DNA of 64,000 bases from Enterobacteriaceae bacterium UBA7338 (GTDB lineage Bacteria > Pseudomonadota > Gammaproteobacteria > Enterobacterales > Enterobacteriaceae), in NCBI GenBank assembly GCA_002480085.1, contig DKPJ01000011.1:1-64000 (forward strand), given 5' to 3'. The notes beneath the pieces are model-generated. The model searched no databases and had not been told where the DNA came from. It saw nothing but the letters and a program-made list of their open reading frames with translations. Shown piece by piece: positions 36,009-45,002 of this stretch. A program made the translations under genes and the position numbers. How positions within the stretch are numbered: the first letter of the stretch is position 1; every line of letters starts with the position of its first letter.

Positions 36009-37757
36009 ATGCATAACGACAAAGATCTCTCTACGTGGCAAACGTTCCGCCGCCTCTGGCCAATGATTGCACCTTTCAAAGCGGGTCTGTTCGTGGCGGG
36101 GGTAGCACTGATCCTCAACGCAGCCAGCGATACCTTTATGCTATCGCTTCTGAAACCGCTTCTCGATGACGGTTTTGGCAAAACGGACCGCTCCGTGCTG
36201 CTGTGGATGCCGCTGGTGATCATCGGCCTGATGATCCTGCGCGGGATCACCAGCTATATCTCAAGCTACTGTATCTCCTGGGTCTCTGGCAAAGTGGTAA
36301 TGGGTATGCGTCGCCGCCTGTTCAGCCACATGATGGGCATGCCCGTCGCCTTCTTCGACAAGCAGTCCACCGGGACGCTGCTCTCCCGTATCACCTATGA
36401 CTCTGAACAGGTTGCCTCCTCCTCATCCAACGCGCTGATCACCGTCGTGCGTGAAGGGGCGTCGATTATCGGCCTGTTTATCATGATGTTCTACTACAGC
36501 TGGCAGCTGTCGGTCATTCTGATCGTGCTGGCCCCCATCGTCTCGATCGCTATTCGCGTGGTGTCGAAGCGTTTTCGTAGCATCAGCAAGAATATGCAGA
36601 ACACCATGGGCCAGGTGACCACCAGCGCGGAGCAGATGCTGAAAGGCCACAAAGAGGTGCTGATGTTTGGCGGCCAGCAGGTCGAAACCGAGCGCTTTGA
36701 TAAGGTGAGCAACAAGATGCGCCTGCAGGGGATGAAGCTGGTCTCCGCCTCGTCGATCTCTGACCCTATCATTCAGCTGATCGCCTCCCTGGCGCTGGCC
36801 TTTGTGCTCTATGCGGCCAGCTTCCCCAGCGTGATGGAGACCCTGACCGCCGGGACCATTACCGTGGTCTTCTCCTCGATGATCGCCCTGATGCGCCCGC
36901 TGAAGTCGCTGACCAACGTTAACGCCCAGTTCCAGCGCGGGATGGCAGCCTGCCAGACGCTGTTTGCTATTCTCGACAGCGAGCAGGAGAAGGATGAAGG
37001 CAAGCGCGAGATTGAGCGTGCCGAAGGCAACGTGGAGTTCCGCAACGTCACCTTTACCTATCCGGGCCGTGAAACCCCGGCGCTGCGTGATATCAACCTC
37101 AACATCGCCGCAGGTAAAACCGTGGCGCTGGTGGGCCGCTCTGGCTCGGGTAAATCGACGCTGGCCAGCCTGATCACCCGCTTCTACGACACCGACAGCG
37201 GCGAGATCCTGCTGGACGGCCACGATCTGCGCGAATACAAGCTGCACTCGCTGCGTAATCAGGTGGCGCTGGTGTCGCAAAATGTGCACCTGTTTAACGA
37301 CACGGTGGCGAATAACATCGCCTACGCACGGACGGAAGAGTACAGCCGAGATCAGATCGAAACCGCTGCCCGCATGGCCTATGCGATGGACTTTATCAGC
37401 AAGATGGATAACGGTCTCGATACCATCATCGGTGAGAACGGCGTGCTGCTCTCCGGCGGCCAGCGTCAGCGTATCGCCATTGCCCGTGCTCTGCTACGCG
37501 ACAGCCCAATCCTGATCCTCGACGAGGCCACCTCGGCGCTGGATACCGAGTCTGAACGCGCTATCCAGGCTGCGCTGGACGAACTGCAGAAAAACCGTAC
37601 CTCGCTGGTGATCGCCCACCGTCTCTCAACCATTGAGAAGGCGGATGAGATCGTGGTAGTCGAAGAGGGTCGTATCGTTGAGCGCGGTAGCCATGCCGAA
37701 CTGCTGGCTCAGCAGGGCGTCTATGCCCAGCTGCATAAGATGCAGTTTGGCGCATGA
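36009..37757 (+). CDS. msbA: Lipid A ABC flippase MsbA
   Basis: MsbA flips core-lipid A across the inner membrane. The 582-residue product equals E. coli. Six transmembrane helices occupy about 20-320. The ATPase domain has Walker A GRSGSGKST near residue 376, signature LLSGGQRQR and Walker B ILILDEATSALD. Its stop overlaps the lpxK start by four bases (ATGA), so the pair is translationally coupled in the lipopolysaccharide pathway. Confidence 0.98.
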   Translation: MHNDKDLSTWQTFRRLWPMIAPFKAGLFVAGVALILNAASDTFMLSLLKPLLDDGFGKTDRSVLLWMPLVIIGLMILRGITSYISSYCISWVSGKVVMGMRRRLFSHMMGMPVAFFDKQSTGTLLSRITYDSEQVASSSSNALITVVREGASIIGLFIMMFYYSWQLSVILIVLAPIVSIAIRVVSKRFRSISKNMQNTMGQVTTSAEQMLKGHKEVLMFGGQQVETERFDKVSNKMRLQGMKLVSASSISDPIIQLIASLALAFVLYAASFPSVMETLTAGTITVVFSSMIALMRPLKSLTNVNAQFQRGMAACQTLFAILDSEQEKDEGKREIERAEGNVEFRNVTFTYPGRETPALRDINLNIAAGKTVALVGRSGSGKSTLASLITRFYDTDSGEILLDGHDLREYKLHSLRNQVALVSQNVHLFNDTVANNIAYARTEEYSRDQIETAARMAYAMDFISKMDNGLDTIIGENGVLLSGGQRQRIAIARALLRDSPILILDEATSALDTESERAIQAALDELQKNRTSLVIAHRLSTIEKADEIVVVEEGRIVERGSHAELLAQQGVYAQLHKMQFGA

Positions 37758-38731
37758 TAGCCCGCATCTGGTCAGGCGAATCGCCGCTGTGGCTGCTGCT
37801 GCTCCCGCTCTCGTGGCTCTATGGCCTGGTGAGCGGAGCCATTCGCCTCTGCTACCGGCTGGGCATTAAAAAAGCCTGGCGCGCGCCGGTGCCAGTGGTG
37901 ATCGTGGGTAATCTCACGGCGGGCGGCAACGGCAAAACGCCGGTGGTGATCTGGCTGGTTGAACAGCTGCGCCAGCGCGGCGTACGGGTGGGCGTGGTCT
38001 CTCGCGGCTACGGTGGCAAGGCAGAGCGCTATCCGCTTGTGCTTGACCAACAGACGACGACGGAGCAGGCCGGTGACGAGCCGGTGCTGATCTATCAGCG
38101 CACCGGTGCACCGGTAGCGGTCTCCCCCGTGCGCAGCGATGCGGTAAAAGCCCTGCTTGCCGCGCACGATCTCCAGTTGATTGTTACCGATGACGGCCTC
38201 CAGCACTACCGTCTCGCCCGGGACAAAGAGATCGTGGTGATCGACGGCATGCGCCGCTTTGGCAACGGCTGGTGGCTGCCTGCCGGGCCGATGCGCGAGC
38301 GGGCCTCACGTCTGCGCTCTGTCGATGCGGTGATAACCAACGGCGGCGAGGCGCGGGCAGGGGAGATCCCGATGCGTTTGCAGCCTGGCCTTGCCGTGAA
38401 CCTGAAGAGCGGCGAGCGGCGACCGGTGAATGCGTTACCCGCCGTGGTGGCGATGGCCGGGATTGGACATCCGCCGCGCTTTTTTCAAACCCTGACCGAC
38501 TGCGGTGTAGCGCTAGAGAAGCGCGTTGCGCTTGCCGATCATCAGGCGCTCAGCTATCCGCAGGTCAGCGGGTTTATTCAACCCGGCCAGACGCTGGTGA
38601 TGACCGAGAAGGATGCGGTCAAGTGCCGCGCCTTTGCTGACGATAGCTGGTGGTATCTGCCGGTTGACGCCCATCTGGAGGGTGATAAACCCGAACGCCT
38701 GCTGCAGGATCTGCTCACTTTGGTGCGCTAG
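37754..38731 (+). CDS. lpxK: Tetraacyldisaccharide 4'-kinase
   Basis: LpxK is the inner-membrane-associated kinase adding the 4'-phosphate of lipid A. The 325-residue product is three shorter than E. coli LpxK. An N-terminal hydrophobic segment precedes the P-loop GNLTAGGNGKTPV near residue 55 and the conserved TDDGLQHYRLARD. It overlaps msbA by four bases. Confidence 0.97.
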   Translation: MIARIWSGESPLWLLLLPLSWLYGLVSGAIRLCYRLGIKKAWRAPVPVVIVGNLTAGGNGKTPVVIWLVEQLRQRGVRVGVVSRGYGGKAERYPLVLDQQTTTEQAGDEPVLIYQRTGAPVAVSPVRSDAVKALLAAHDLQLIVTDDGLQHYRLARDKEIVVIDGMRRFGNGWWLPAGPMRERASRLRSVDAVITNGGEARAGEIPMRLQPGLAVNLKSGERRPVNALPAVVAMAGIGHPPRFFQTLTDCGVALEKRVALADHQALSYPQVSGFIQPGQTLVMTEKDAVKCRAFADDSWWYLPVDAHLEGDKPERLLQDLLTLVR

Positions 38732-38773
38732 CGGCACAGTGCCGACAGCGCCCTGTTAACCACGGGAACCCGT

Positions 38774-40006
38774 ATGTCTGTGCCGCAACTCTCGCTTACC
38801 GCCGCCCGTCATCTCCATCTTGCTGCCCAGGGCCTGCTAAAAAAGCCGCGCCGCCGCGCCAGGCCAGCCGATATCCTCTCCACCATCCAGCGCATGTCGC
38901 TTTTACAGATTGATACCATCAATATCGTGGCCCGCAGCCCTTATCTGGTGCTGTTTAGCCGCCTTGGCGACTACCCGCAGGCATGGCTCGACGAGGCGCT
39001 GCGCCGGGGCGATCTGATGGAGTACTGGGCGCACGAGGCGTGCTTTTTGCCGCGTGAGGATTTTGCCCTGGTGCGCCACCGGATGCTGGCCCCGGAGAAT
39101 ATGGGCTGGAAATACCGTGCGGCCTGGATGGATGAGCATGCGACTGAAATTGAGCAGCTGATAACCCATATCCATGAGAATGGCCCGGTGCGCTCGGCGG
39201 ATTTCGAACACCCGCGTAAGGGCAGCAGCGGCTGGTGGGCATGGAAGCCGCACAAGCGCCACCTTGAGGGGCTGTTTACCGCCGGCAGGGTGATGGTGGT
39301 GGAGCGGCGCAACTTTCAGCGCGTCTACGATCTCACCCACCGCGTGATGCCCCACTGGGATGATGAGCGGGATCTCCTCTCCCAGGCGGTGGCGGAGGAT
39401 AGGATGCTGGAGAAGAGCGCCCGCAGCTTAGGTCTTTTTCGCCCCGCCTGGCTGGCGGACTACTACCGTCTGCGCCAGCCCGCGCTGCCTGCGTTGATGG
39501 CGCGCTGGCAGGCCGAGCAGAAGGTGGTGCGCGTAGAGGTTGAAACCCTGGGCGAGGCGTTTGTCCACGCCGACCTGCTGCCAGAGCTGGAGCTGGCCCA
39601 GGCGGGCAGGCTGCACGCCACCCACAGCGCGGTGCTATCCCCCTTTGACCCGGTGGTCTGGGATCGCAAGCGCGCCGAGCAGCTTTTTAACTTTACCTAT
39701 CGGCTGGAGTGCTACACCCCGGCGCCGAAGCGCCAGTATGGCTATTTTGTCCTGCCGCTGCTGCACTGCGGGCAGCTGGTGGGGCGGATGGACGCCAAGA
39801 TGCACCGCAAAGCGGGCGTGCTGGAGATTATCGCCCTCTATCTTGAGCCGGGCATCAAGCCGGGACGGAGGCTGGAGAGCGGCCTGGCGACGGCTATCGA
39901 GGATTTTGCCCGCTGGCAGGGGGCGCGGCAGGTGGTCTGCAAACGTCTGCCTGACGGACTCTTTACCGACAGGCAGGATGGATGGGAAATTGCCGCTGCG
40001 GATTAG
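38774..40006 (+). CDS. ycaQ: Crosslink-repair DNA glycosylase YcaQ
   Basis: YcaQ unhooks interstrand crosslinks and alkylated bases. It belongs to the HTH_42/AlkZ superfamily of glycosylases. The 410-residue product equals E. coli. It carries the catalytic Q-x-D type motif LLQIDTINIVARSP near residue 43. The conserved segments MEYWAHEACF and HSAVLSPFDPVVWDRKRAEQLF also appear. It starts 42 bases after lpxK and may belong to the same transcription unit. Confidence 0.94.
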   Translation: MSVPQLSLTAARHLHLAAQGLLKKPRRRARPADILSTIQRMSLLQIDTINIVARSPYLVLFSRLGDYPQAWLDEALRRGDLMEYWAHEACFLPREDFALVRHRMLAPENMGWKYRAAWMDEHATEIEQLITHIHENGPVRSADFEHPRKGSSGWWAWKPHKRHLEGLFTAGRVMVVERRNFQRVYDLTHRVMPHWDDERDLLSQAVAEDRMLEKSARSLGLFRPAWLADYYRLRQPALPALMARWQAEQKVVRVEVETLGEAFVHADLLPELELAQAGRLHATHSAVLSPFDPVVWDRKRAEQLFNFTYRLECYTPAPKRQYGYFVLPLLHCGQLVGRMDAKMHRKAGVLEIIALYLEPGIKPGRRLESGLATAIEDFARWQGARQVVCKRLPDGLFTDRQDGWEIAAAD

Positions 40007-40058
40007 GGGAATATGGTAACATTTAAGGCATACCCCTTTCGGTCCCTCAGGAGGAACT

Positions 40059-40241
40059 ATGGATCACCGTCTACTCGAAATCATTGCCTGCCCGGTCTGC
40101 AACGGCAAGCTCTACTACAGCCAGGATAAACAAGAGCTGATCTGCAAAGTTGATAGCCTCGCTTTCCCGGTGCGGGAAGGCATTCCGGTACTGCTGGAAA
40201 ACGAAGCTCGCTCGCTCGCTGCTGAAGAGAGCCGTCCATGA
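40059..40241 (+). CDS. ycaR: Trm112-like UPF0434 protein YcaR
   Basis: This 60-residue protein of the Trm112p-like/UPF0434 family has unknown function. It begins MDHRLLEIIACPVCNGKL with one CPxC pair and a further cysteine in ELICKVD, so only part of a zinc knuckle is present. AGGAGG lies six bases before the ATG. Its stop overlaps the kdsB start by four bases (ATGA), a tight coupling preserved in E. coli. Confidence 0.95.
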   Translation: MDHRLLEIIACPVCNGKLYYSQDKQELICKVDSLAFPVREGIPVLLENEARSLAAEESRP

Positions 40242-40984
40242 GTTTCGTGGTCATTATTCCGGCGCGTTATGCTTCAACCCGTCTGCCGGGGAAGCCGCTG
40301 GTGGATATCAACGGCAAGCCGATGGTCGTACACGTGCTGGAGCGGGCGCGCGAGTCCGGTGCGGCGCGGATCATTGTTGCCACCGATCACCCTGACGTGG
40401 CGCGGGCGGTTGAGGCGGCCGGGGGCGAAGTGTGCATGACCCGTGCCGACCACCAGTCCGGCACCGAGCGGCTGGCAGAGGTGGTGGAGACGTGCGGCTT
40501 TAGCGATGACACGGTCATTGTTAACGTTCAGGGCGACGAGCCGATGATCCCGCCGGCAATCATTCGCCAGGTCGCGGAGAATCTGGCCCAGCGCCAGGTA
40601 GGGATGGCGACGCTGGCCGTGCCGATCCACAGCGCGGAGGAGGCGTTTAACCCTAACGCGGTAAAAGTGGTAATGGACAGCGAGGGCTACGCGCTCTACT
40701 TCTCCCGGGCGACCATTCCCTGGGATCGCGACCGCTTCGCCCAGTCGCACGAGACCATTGGCGATACCTTCCTGCGCCATATCGGCATCTACGGTTACCG
40801 GGCTGGGTTCATTCGCCGCTACGTCACCTGGCAGCCGAGCCAGCTGGAGCAGATCGAGATGCTCGAGCAGCTGCGCGTGCTCTGGTACGGGGAAAAAATT
40901 CACGTTGCTGTAGCGCAGGCTATCCCGGGTACCGGGGTAGACACCGCAGAGGATCTGGCCCGCGTACGCGCCGAGCTACGCTAG
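40238..40984 (+). CDS. kdsB: 3-deoxy-manno-octulosonate cytidylyltransferase
   Basis: KdsB makes CMP-Kdo, the donor for the inner core of lipopolysaccharide. The 248-residue product equals E. coli. It starts MSFVVIIPARYASTRLPGKPL, the nucleotide-binding signature, and has VQGDEPMIPP near residue 97. It overlaps ycaR by four bases and ends the lpxK-to-kdsB cell-envelope stretch. Confidence 0.98.
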   Translation: MSFVVIIPARYASTRLPGKPLVDINGKPMVVHVLERARESGAARIIVATDHPDVARAVEAAGGEVCMTRADHQSGTERLAEVVETCGFSDDTVIVNVQGDEPMIPPAIIRQVAENLAQRQVGMATLAVPIHSAEEAFNPNAVKVVMDSEGYALYFSRATIPWDRDRFAQSHETIGDTFLRHIGIYGYRAGFIRRYVTWQPSQLEQIEMLEQLRVLWYGEKIHVAVAQAIPGTGVDTAEDLARVRAELR

Positions 40985-40993
40985 TTTCCGCTC

Positions 40994-41020
40994 TCCCCTC
41001 CGTCCGGAGGGGAATTTCTT
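40994..41020 (+). terminator. Terminator after kdsB
   Basis: CCCCTCC, loop GT and GGAGGGG form a short stable stem at about 40997-41012, followed by AATTTCTT. Confidence 0.6.
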
Positions 41021-41124
41021 CACTTTCTGCCGCTGTTTTGATCCGATCGGGGTGACATCTCTGTGACGGACGCCCATTATAAAAGGTGTAGTCTGCGTAA
41101 GGGTATTCCTGAGAGGTAGCGTGA

Positions 41125-42018
41125 ATGGAACAGCTGCGTGCCGAATTGAGCCACCTGCTGGGGGAAAAACTCAGCCGCGTGGAGTGTGTCAACGAGAAGG
41201 CGGATACCGCGCTGTGGTCACTGTACGACAGCCACGGCCACCCTATGCCGCTGCTGGCAAGAAGCTTTACTACGCCGGGGCTGGCACGCCAGCTGGCATG
41301 GAAGATGTCGATGCTGGCCCGCAGCGGTACGGTACGCATGCCGGTGGTCTACGGGGTCATGACTCACGACGAGCACCCCGGTCCTGATGTGCTGCTGATC
41401 GAGCGTCTGCACGGTGTCCCCGTTGAAGCCCCGGCCCGCACGCCGGAGCGCTGGGAGCAGCTTAAAGATCAAATTGTTGAGGCGCTGCTCGCCTGGCATC
41501 GGCAGGACAGTCACGGTTGCGTCGGCGTGGTGGACAGCACTCAGGAGAACATCTGGCCCTCCTGGTATCGCCAGCGGGTAGAGGTGCTGTGGAACACCCT
41601 CAACCAGTTTAAAAATACCGGCCTGACGATGCAGGATAAGCGGATCCTGTTTCGCACCCGCGAGTGCCTGCCGACACTGTTTGAGGGCTTTAACGACAAC
41701 TGCGTGCTGGTGCACGGCAATCTCAACCTGCGCAGCATGTTAAAAGATGCCCGTACCGACCAGCTGCTGGCGGTGGTAGGGCCGGGGGTAATGCTCTGGG
41801 CACCGCGTGAATATGAGCTGTTTCGCCTCTCCGACAGCGCGCTGGCGGAAGGGCTGCTGTGGCACTATCTCCAGCACGCCCCGGTTTCCGAGGCGTTTAT
41901 CTGGCGACGCTGGCTCTACACTCTTTGGGACGAGGTGGCGCAGCTGGTGAATACCGGCCATTTCAGCCGCAGCAATTTTGATCTTGCGGCAAAATCACTC
42001 CTGCCGTGGATCGCCTGA
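41125..42018 (+). CDS. ycbJ: Phosphotransferase-fold protein YcbJ
   Basis: The product resembles small aminoglycoside phosphotransferase/kinase folds, but no substrate is known. The 297-residue protein contains VLVHGNLNLRSMLKD, which resembles the catalytic loop H-G-D/N-L-x-x-x-N of that fold with N in place of D, and MLLIERL-type hinge residues (LLIERLHG). The last 24 bases overlap elyC tail-to-tail. The longest frame is taken; alternative starts cannot be excluded. Confidence 0.85.
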   Translation: MEQLRAELSHLLGEKLSRVECVNEKADTALWSLYDSHGHPMPLLARSFTTPGLARQLAWKMSMLARSGTVRMPVVYGVMTHDEHPGPDVLLIERLHGVPVEAPARTPERWEQLKDQIVEALLAWHRQDSHGCVGVVDSTQENIWPSWYRQRVEVLWNTLNQFKNTGLTMQDKRILFRTRECLPTLFEGFNDNCVLVHGNLNLRSMLKDARTDQLLAVVGPGVMLWAPREYELFRLSDSALAEGLLWHYLQHAPVSEAFIWRRWLYTLWDEVAQLVNTGHFSRSNFDLAAKSLLPWIA

Positions 42019-42774
42019 CGAACCTTTAAGCCACTGCCAGACGCGACCCAGCGTCTCATACCCGACCCGGTCGCTGTGCATCAGCCATACCGGGGAGGGA
42101 ATGATGCGCTCCCAGGGGTTGAGCGGTGAATCAATTGCCAGCTGGTTAGCCGGCGCGGGCAGGGGGTTTAACCCCGCGTGACGGAAAAAGATCATCGCCC
42201 GGGGCAGATGCGACGCCGAGGTCACCAGCAGAAACGGCGTCTCGCCGATAGCCTGCTTCACTGCGGCGGCCTCCTCTTCGGTGTCCTTAGCGCTGTCGAG
42301 CGTCATAATGTCGCTGCGCGGGATGCCCAGCGTTTCAGCCACCCGCGCTCCGGCCTCGGCGGTGCTGACCGGGTTTGTCACCGCCGGTGCGCCGGTGAAG
42401 ATCATTTTGGCACCCGGATTTTGCCGCCACAGGCGCACCGCCTCCGTGAGGCGCGGCAGGCTGTTGTTGATCAGGTTCGAGCTGGGCGCCCACGTATCGT
42501 TCCAGGTGTAGCCCCCGCCGAGCACCACGATATATTTTACCTGCTGGGTGCCGCGCCAGGTGGGGTAGGTCTGCTCTATCGGTCTGAGCATTCCGTCCGC
42601 CACCGGTTGCAGGCTGATCAGCACCAGCGCCAGCCAGCCTGCGCTCATCAGCGCCTTACCTGACTTCTGGTAGCGGGTAAACCAGACCAGCGCCAGGCCA
42701 ACCCCCATCAGCAAAAGCAGCAGCGGCAGGGGCAGCAGCATCCCACCAACGTATTTCTTCAGCGTAAAAAGCAT
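41995..42774 (-). CDS. elyC: Envelope biogenesis factor ElyC (DUF218)
   Basis: ElyC is an inner-membrane DUF218 protein affecting peptidoglycan assembly and undecaprenyl-lipid handling. The 259-residue product equals E. coli. Two N-terminal transmembrane helices (about 10-60) precede a periplasmic domain containing VVLGGGYTWND and VTSASHLPRAM. The start at MLFTLKKYVGG matches E. coli; 55 further codons upstream are not family sequence. It converges with ycbJ and overlaps its end by 24 bases. Confidence 0.92.
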   Translation of the reverse strand: MLFTLKKYVGGMLLPLPLLLLLMGVGLALVWFTRYQKSGKALMSAGWLALVLISLQPVADGMLRPIEQTYPTWRGTQQVKYIVVLGGGYTWNDTWAPSSNLINNSLPRLTEAVRLWRQNPGAKMIFTGAPAVTNPVSTAEAGARVAETLGIPRSDIMTLDSAKDTEEEAAAVKQAIGETPFLLVTSASHLPRAMIFFRHAGLNPLPAPANQLAIDSPLNPWERIIPSPVWLMHSDRVGYETLGRVWQWLKGSSGDPRQE

Positions 42775-42892
42775 GGCTTCCGTTTCCTTTTTGACCATAC
42801 AGCAGGTTATTCTGTGGATCTTACACCAGATAGGTTCCTTCTTAACGTGGCTGTGACAAAATAGCGGTTTTGCCAGGATCGCGGAGTAGCAG

Positions 42893-43687
42893 ATGCAGGA
42901 TCGCAATTTCGATGACATCGCGGAGAAGTTTTCCCGCAATATCTATGGCACCACGAAAGGGCAGCTACGCCAGGCGATCCTGTGGCAGGATCTCAACGCT
43001 CTGCTGGCGACCTTTGGCCCGTGGCCGCTGCGCATTCTCGATGCCGGTGGCGGAGAGGGGCAGACGGCCATCCGGCTGGCGAAGCTCGGTCATCACGTCA
43101 CGCTCTGCGATCTGTCGGGTGAGATGGTCGCCCGGGCCAGCGCGGCGGCAGAGGCGGAAGGTGTGATCGACAACATGCATTTTATCCACTGTGCCGCTCA
43201 GGACATTGCCCAGCATTTGGAATCGCCGGTCGATCTGATATTGTTCCATGCCGTGCTGGAGTGGGTCGCCGAGCCGGTTGCCGTGCTGCAGACGCTCTGG
43301 TCGGTGCTGCGTCCCGGCGGCGCGCTGTCGCTGATGTTTTACAATGCCAACGGCCTGCTGATGCGAAACGTGCTGGTGGGCAATTTTGGCTATGTGCAGC
43401 AGGGCATGTACAAAAAGAAACGACGGACGCTTTCACCGGACTTTCCGCGCGATCCGCAGCAGGTCTACGGCTGGCTCGAAGAGATGGGCTGGCAGATCAC
43501 CGGTAAAACCGGTATCAGGGTTTTTCACGACTATCTGCGCGATAAGCAAAAACAGCATGACTGTTTTGCTGCATTAGTGGAGTTAGAGACGCGTTACTGC
43601 CGCCAGGAGCCTTACCTGAGCCTGGGCCGCTATATACACGTTACCGCGCAGAAGCCGCAGGTAGATACAAGGATTAACGATGAGTGA
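42893..43687 (+). CDS. cmoM: tRNA 5-carboxymethoxyuridine methyltransferase
   Basis: CmoM (formerly SmtA) methylates cmo5U to mcmo5U at tRNA wobble position 34. The 264-residue product is close to E. coli's 261. It has the SAM-binding motif LDAGGGEGQTA near residue 46 and LILFHAVLEWVAEP. The start MQDRNFDDIAEKFSRNIY is conserved. Its end overlaps mukF by eight bases, as part of the known smtA-mukFEB operon. Confidence 0.95.
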   Translation: MQDRNFDDIAEKFSRNIYGTTKGQLRQAILWQDLNALLATFGPWPLRILDAGGGEGQTAIRLAKLGHHVTLCDLSGEMVARASAAAEAEGVIDNMHFIHCAAQDIAQHLESPVDLILFHAVLEWVAEPVAVLQTLWSVLRPGGALSLMFYNANGLLMRNVLVGNFGYVQQGMYKKKRRTLSPDFPRDPQQVYGWLEEMGWQITGKTGIRVFHDYLRDKQKQHDCFAALVELETRYCRQEPYLSLGRYIHVTAQKPQVDTRINDE

Positions 43688-45002
43688 ATTTTCCCAGACA
43701 GTCCCCGAACTGGTTGCCTGGGCCAGAAAAAACGATTTCTCGATCGCGCTGCCGGTGGACAGGCTCTCCTTTTTGCTGGCGGTCGCCACGCTGAACGGCG
43801 AGCGGCTGGACGGCGAGATGAGCGAAGGGGAGCTGATCGACGCGTTTCGCCACGTCAGCGAGGCGTTTGAGCAGACCAGCGAAACCATCGGCGTGCGCGC
43901 CAATAACGCCATCAACGATATGGTGCGCCAGCGCCTGCTGAACCGCTTTACCAGCGAGCAGGCCGAGGGGAACGCCATCTACCGTCTGACGCCTCTCGGG
44001 ATCGGCATCACGGACTACTACATTCGCCAGCGCGAGTTCTCTACCCTGCGCCTCTCGATGCAGCTCTCTATCGTTGCCAGCGAGCTGAAACGCGCCGCTG
44101 ACGCCGCGGCGGAAGGCGGGGATGAGTTCCACTGGCATCGTCACGTCTACGCCCCGCTCAAATACTCCGTGGCGGAGATTTTCGACAGCATCGATCTGAC
44201 CCAGCGGATTATGGATGAGCAGCAGCAGCTGGTGAAGGATGACATCGCCCAGCTGCTGAACAAAGACTGGCGGGCGGCGATCTCCAGCTGTGAGCTGCTG
44301 CTGTCAGAGACCTCCGGGACGCTGCGCGAGTTACAGGACACGCTGGAGGCGGCGGGGGATAAGCTGCAGGCCAACCTGCTGCGCATCCAGGATGCAACCC
44401 TCGCCCATAACGATCTTGAGTTTGTTGACCGGCTGGTATTCGATCTGCAAAGCAAGCTGGACCGCATCATCAGCTGGGGCCAGCAGGCTATCGATCTGTG
44501 GATTGGCTACGATCGCCACGTGCATAAGTTTATCCGTACCGCCATCGATATGGATAAAAACCGCGTCTTCGCCCAGCGCCTGCGCCAGTCGGTGCAGTCC
44601 TACTTCGATGCGCCGTGGGCATTGACCTACGCCAGCGCCGATCGTCTGCTGGATATGCGCGACGAAGAGATGACGCTGCGCGATGAAGAGGTGACCGGCG
44701 AACTGCCGCCGGATCTTGAGTTTGAAGAGTTTAACGAAATTCGCGAGCAGCTTGCCGCCATGATTGAAGCGCAGCTGGCGGTATATAAAACCAGAGAAGT
44801 GCCACTGGATCTTGGTCTCGTGGTGCGCGAATATCTGGCGCAATATCCGCGGGCGCGTCACTTTGACGTTGCGCGAATTGTGGTTGATCAGGCGGTACGC
44901 CTCGGCGTAGCGCAGGGTGATTTCACCGGGCTGCCAGCAAAATGGCAGCCAATTAATGATTACGGAGCCAGGGTACAGGCGCATGTCATTGACAAATATT
45001 GA
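43680..45002 (+). CDS. mukF: Chromosome condensin kleisin subunit MukF
   Basis: MukF is the kleisin that bridges MukB heads and binds MukE. The 440-residue product equals E. coli. It begins MSEFSQTVPELVAWARKND and has a winged-helix N-domain, a helical centre and a C-terminal domain that contacts the MukB head. It overlaps cmoM at its start and mukE at its end (20 bases). Confidence 0.97.
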   Translation: MSEFSQTVPELVAWARKNDFSIALPVDRLSFLLAVATLNGERLDGEMSEGELIDAFRHVSEAFEQTSETIGVRANNAINDMVRQRLLNRFTSEQAEGNAIYRLTPLGIGITDYYIRQREFSTLRLSMQLSIVASELKRAADAAAEGGDEFHWHRHVYAPLKYSVAEIFDSIDLTQRIMDEQQQLVKDDIAQLLNKDWRAAISSCELLLSETSGTLRELQDTLEAAGDKLQANLLRIQDATLAHNDLEFVDRLVFDLQSKLDRIISWGQQAIDLWIGYDRHVHKFIRTAIDMDKNRVFAQRLRQSVQSYFDAPWALTYASADRLLDMRDEEMTLRDEEVTGELPPDLEFEEFNEIREQLAAMIEAQLAVYKTREVPLDLGLVVREYLAQYPRARHFDVARIVVDQAVRLGVAQGDFTGLPAKWQPINDYGARVQAHVIDKY

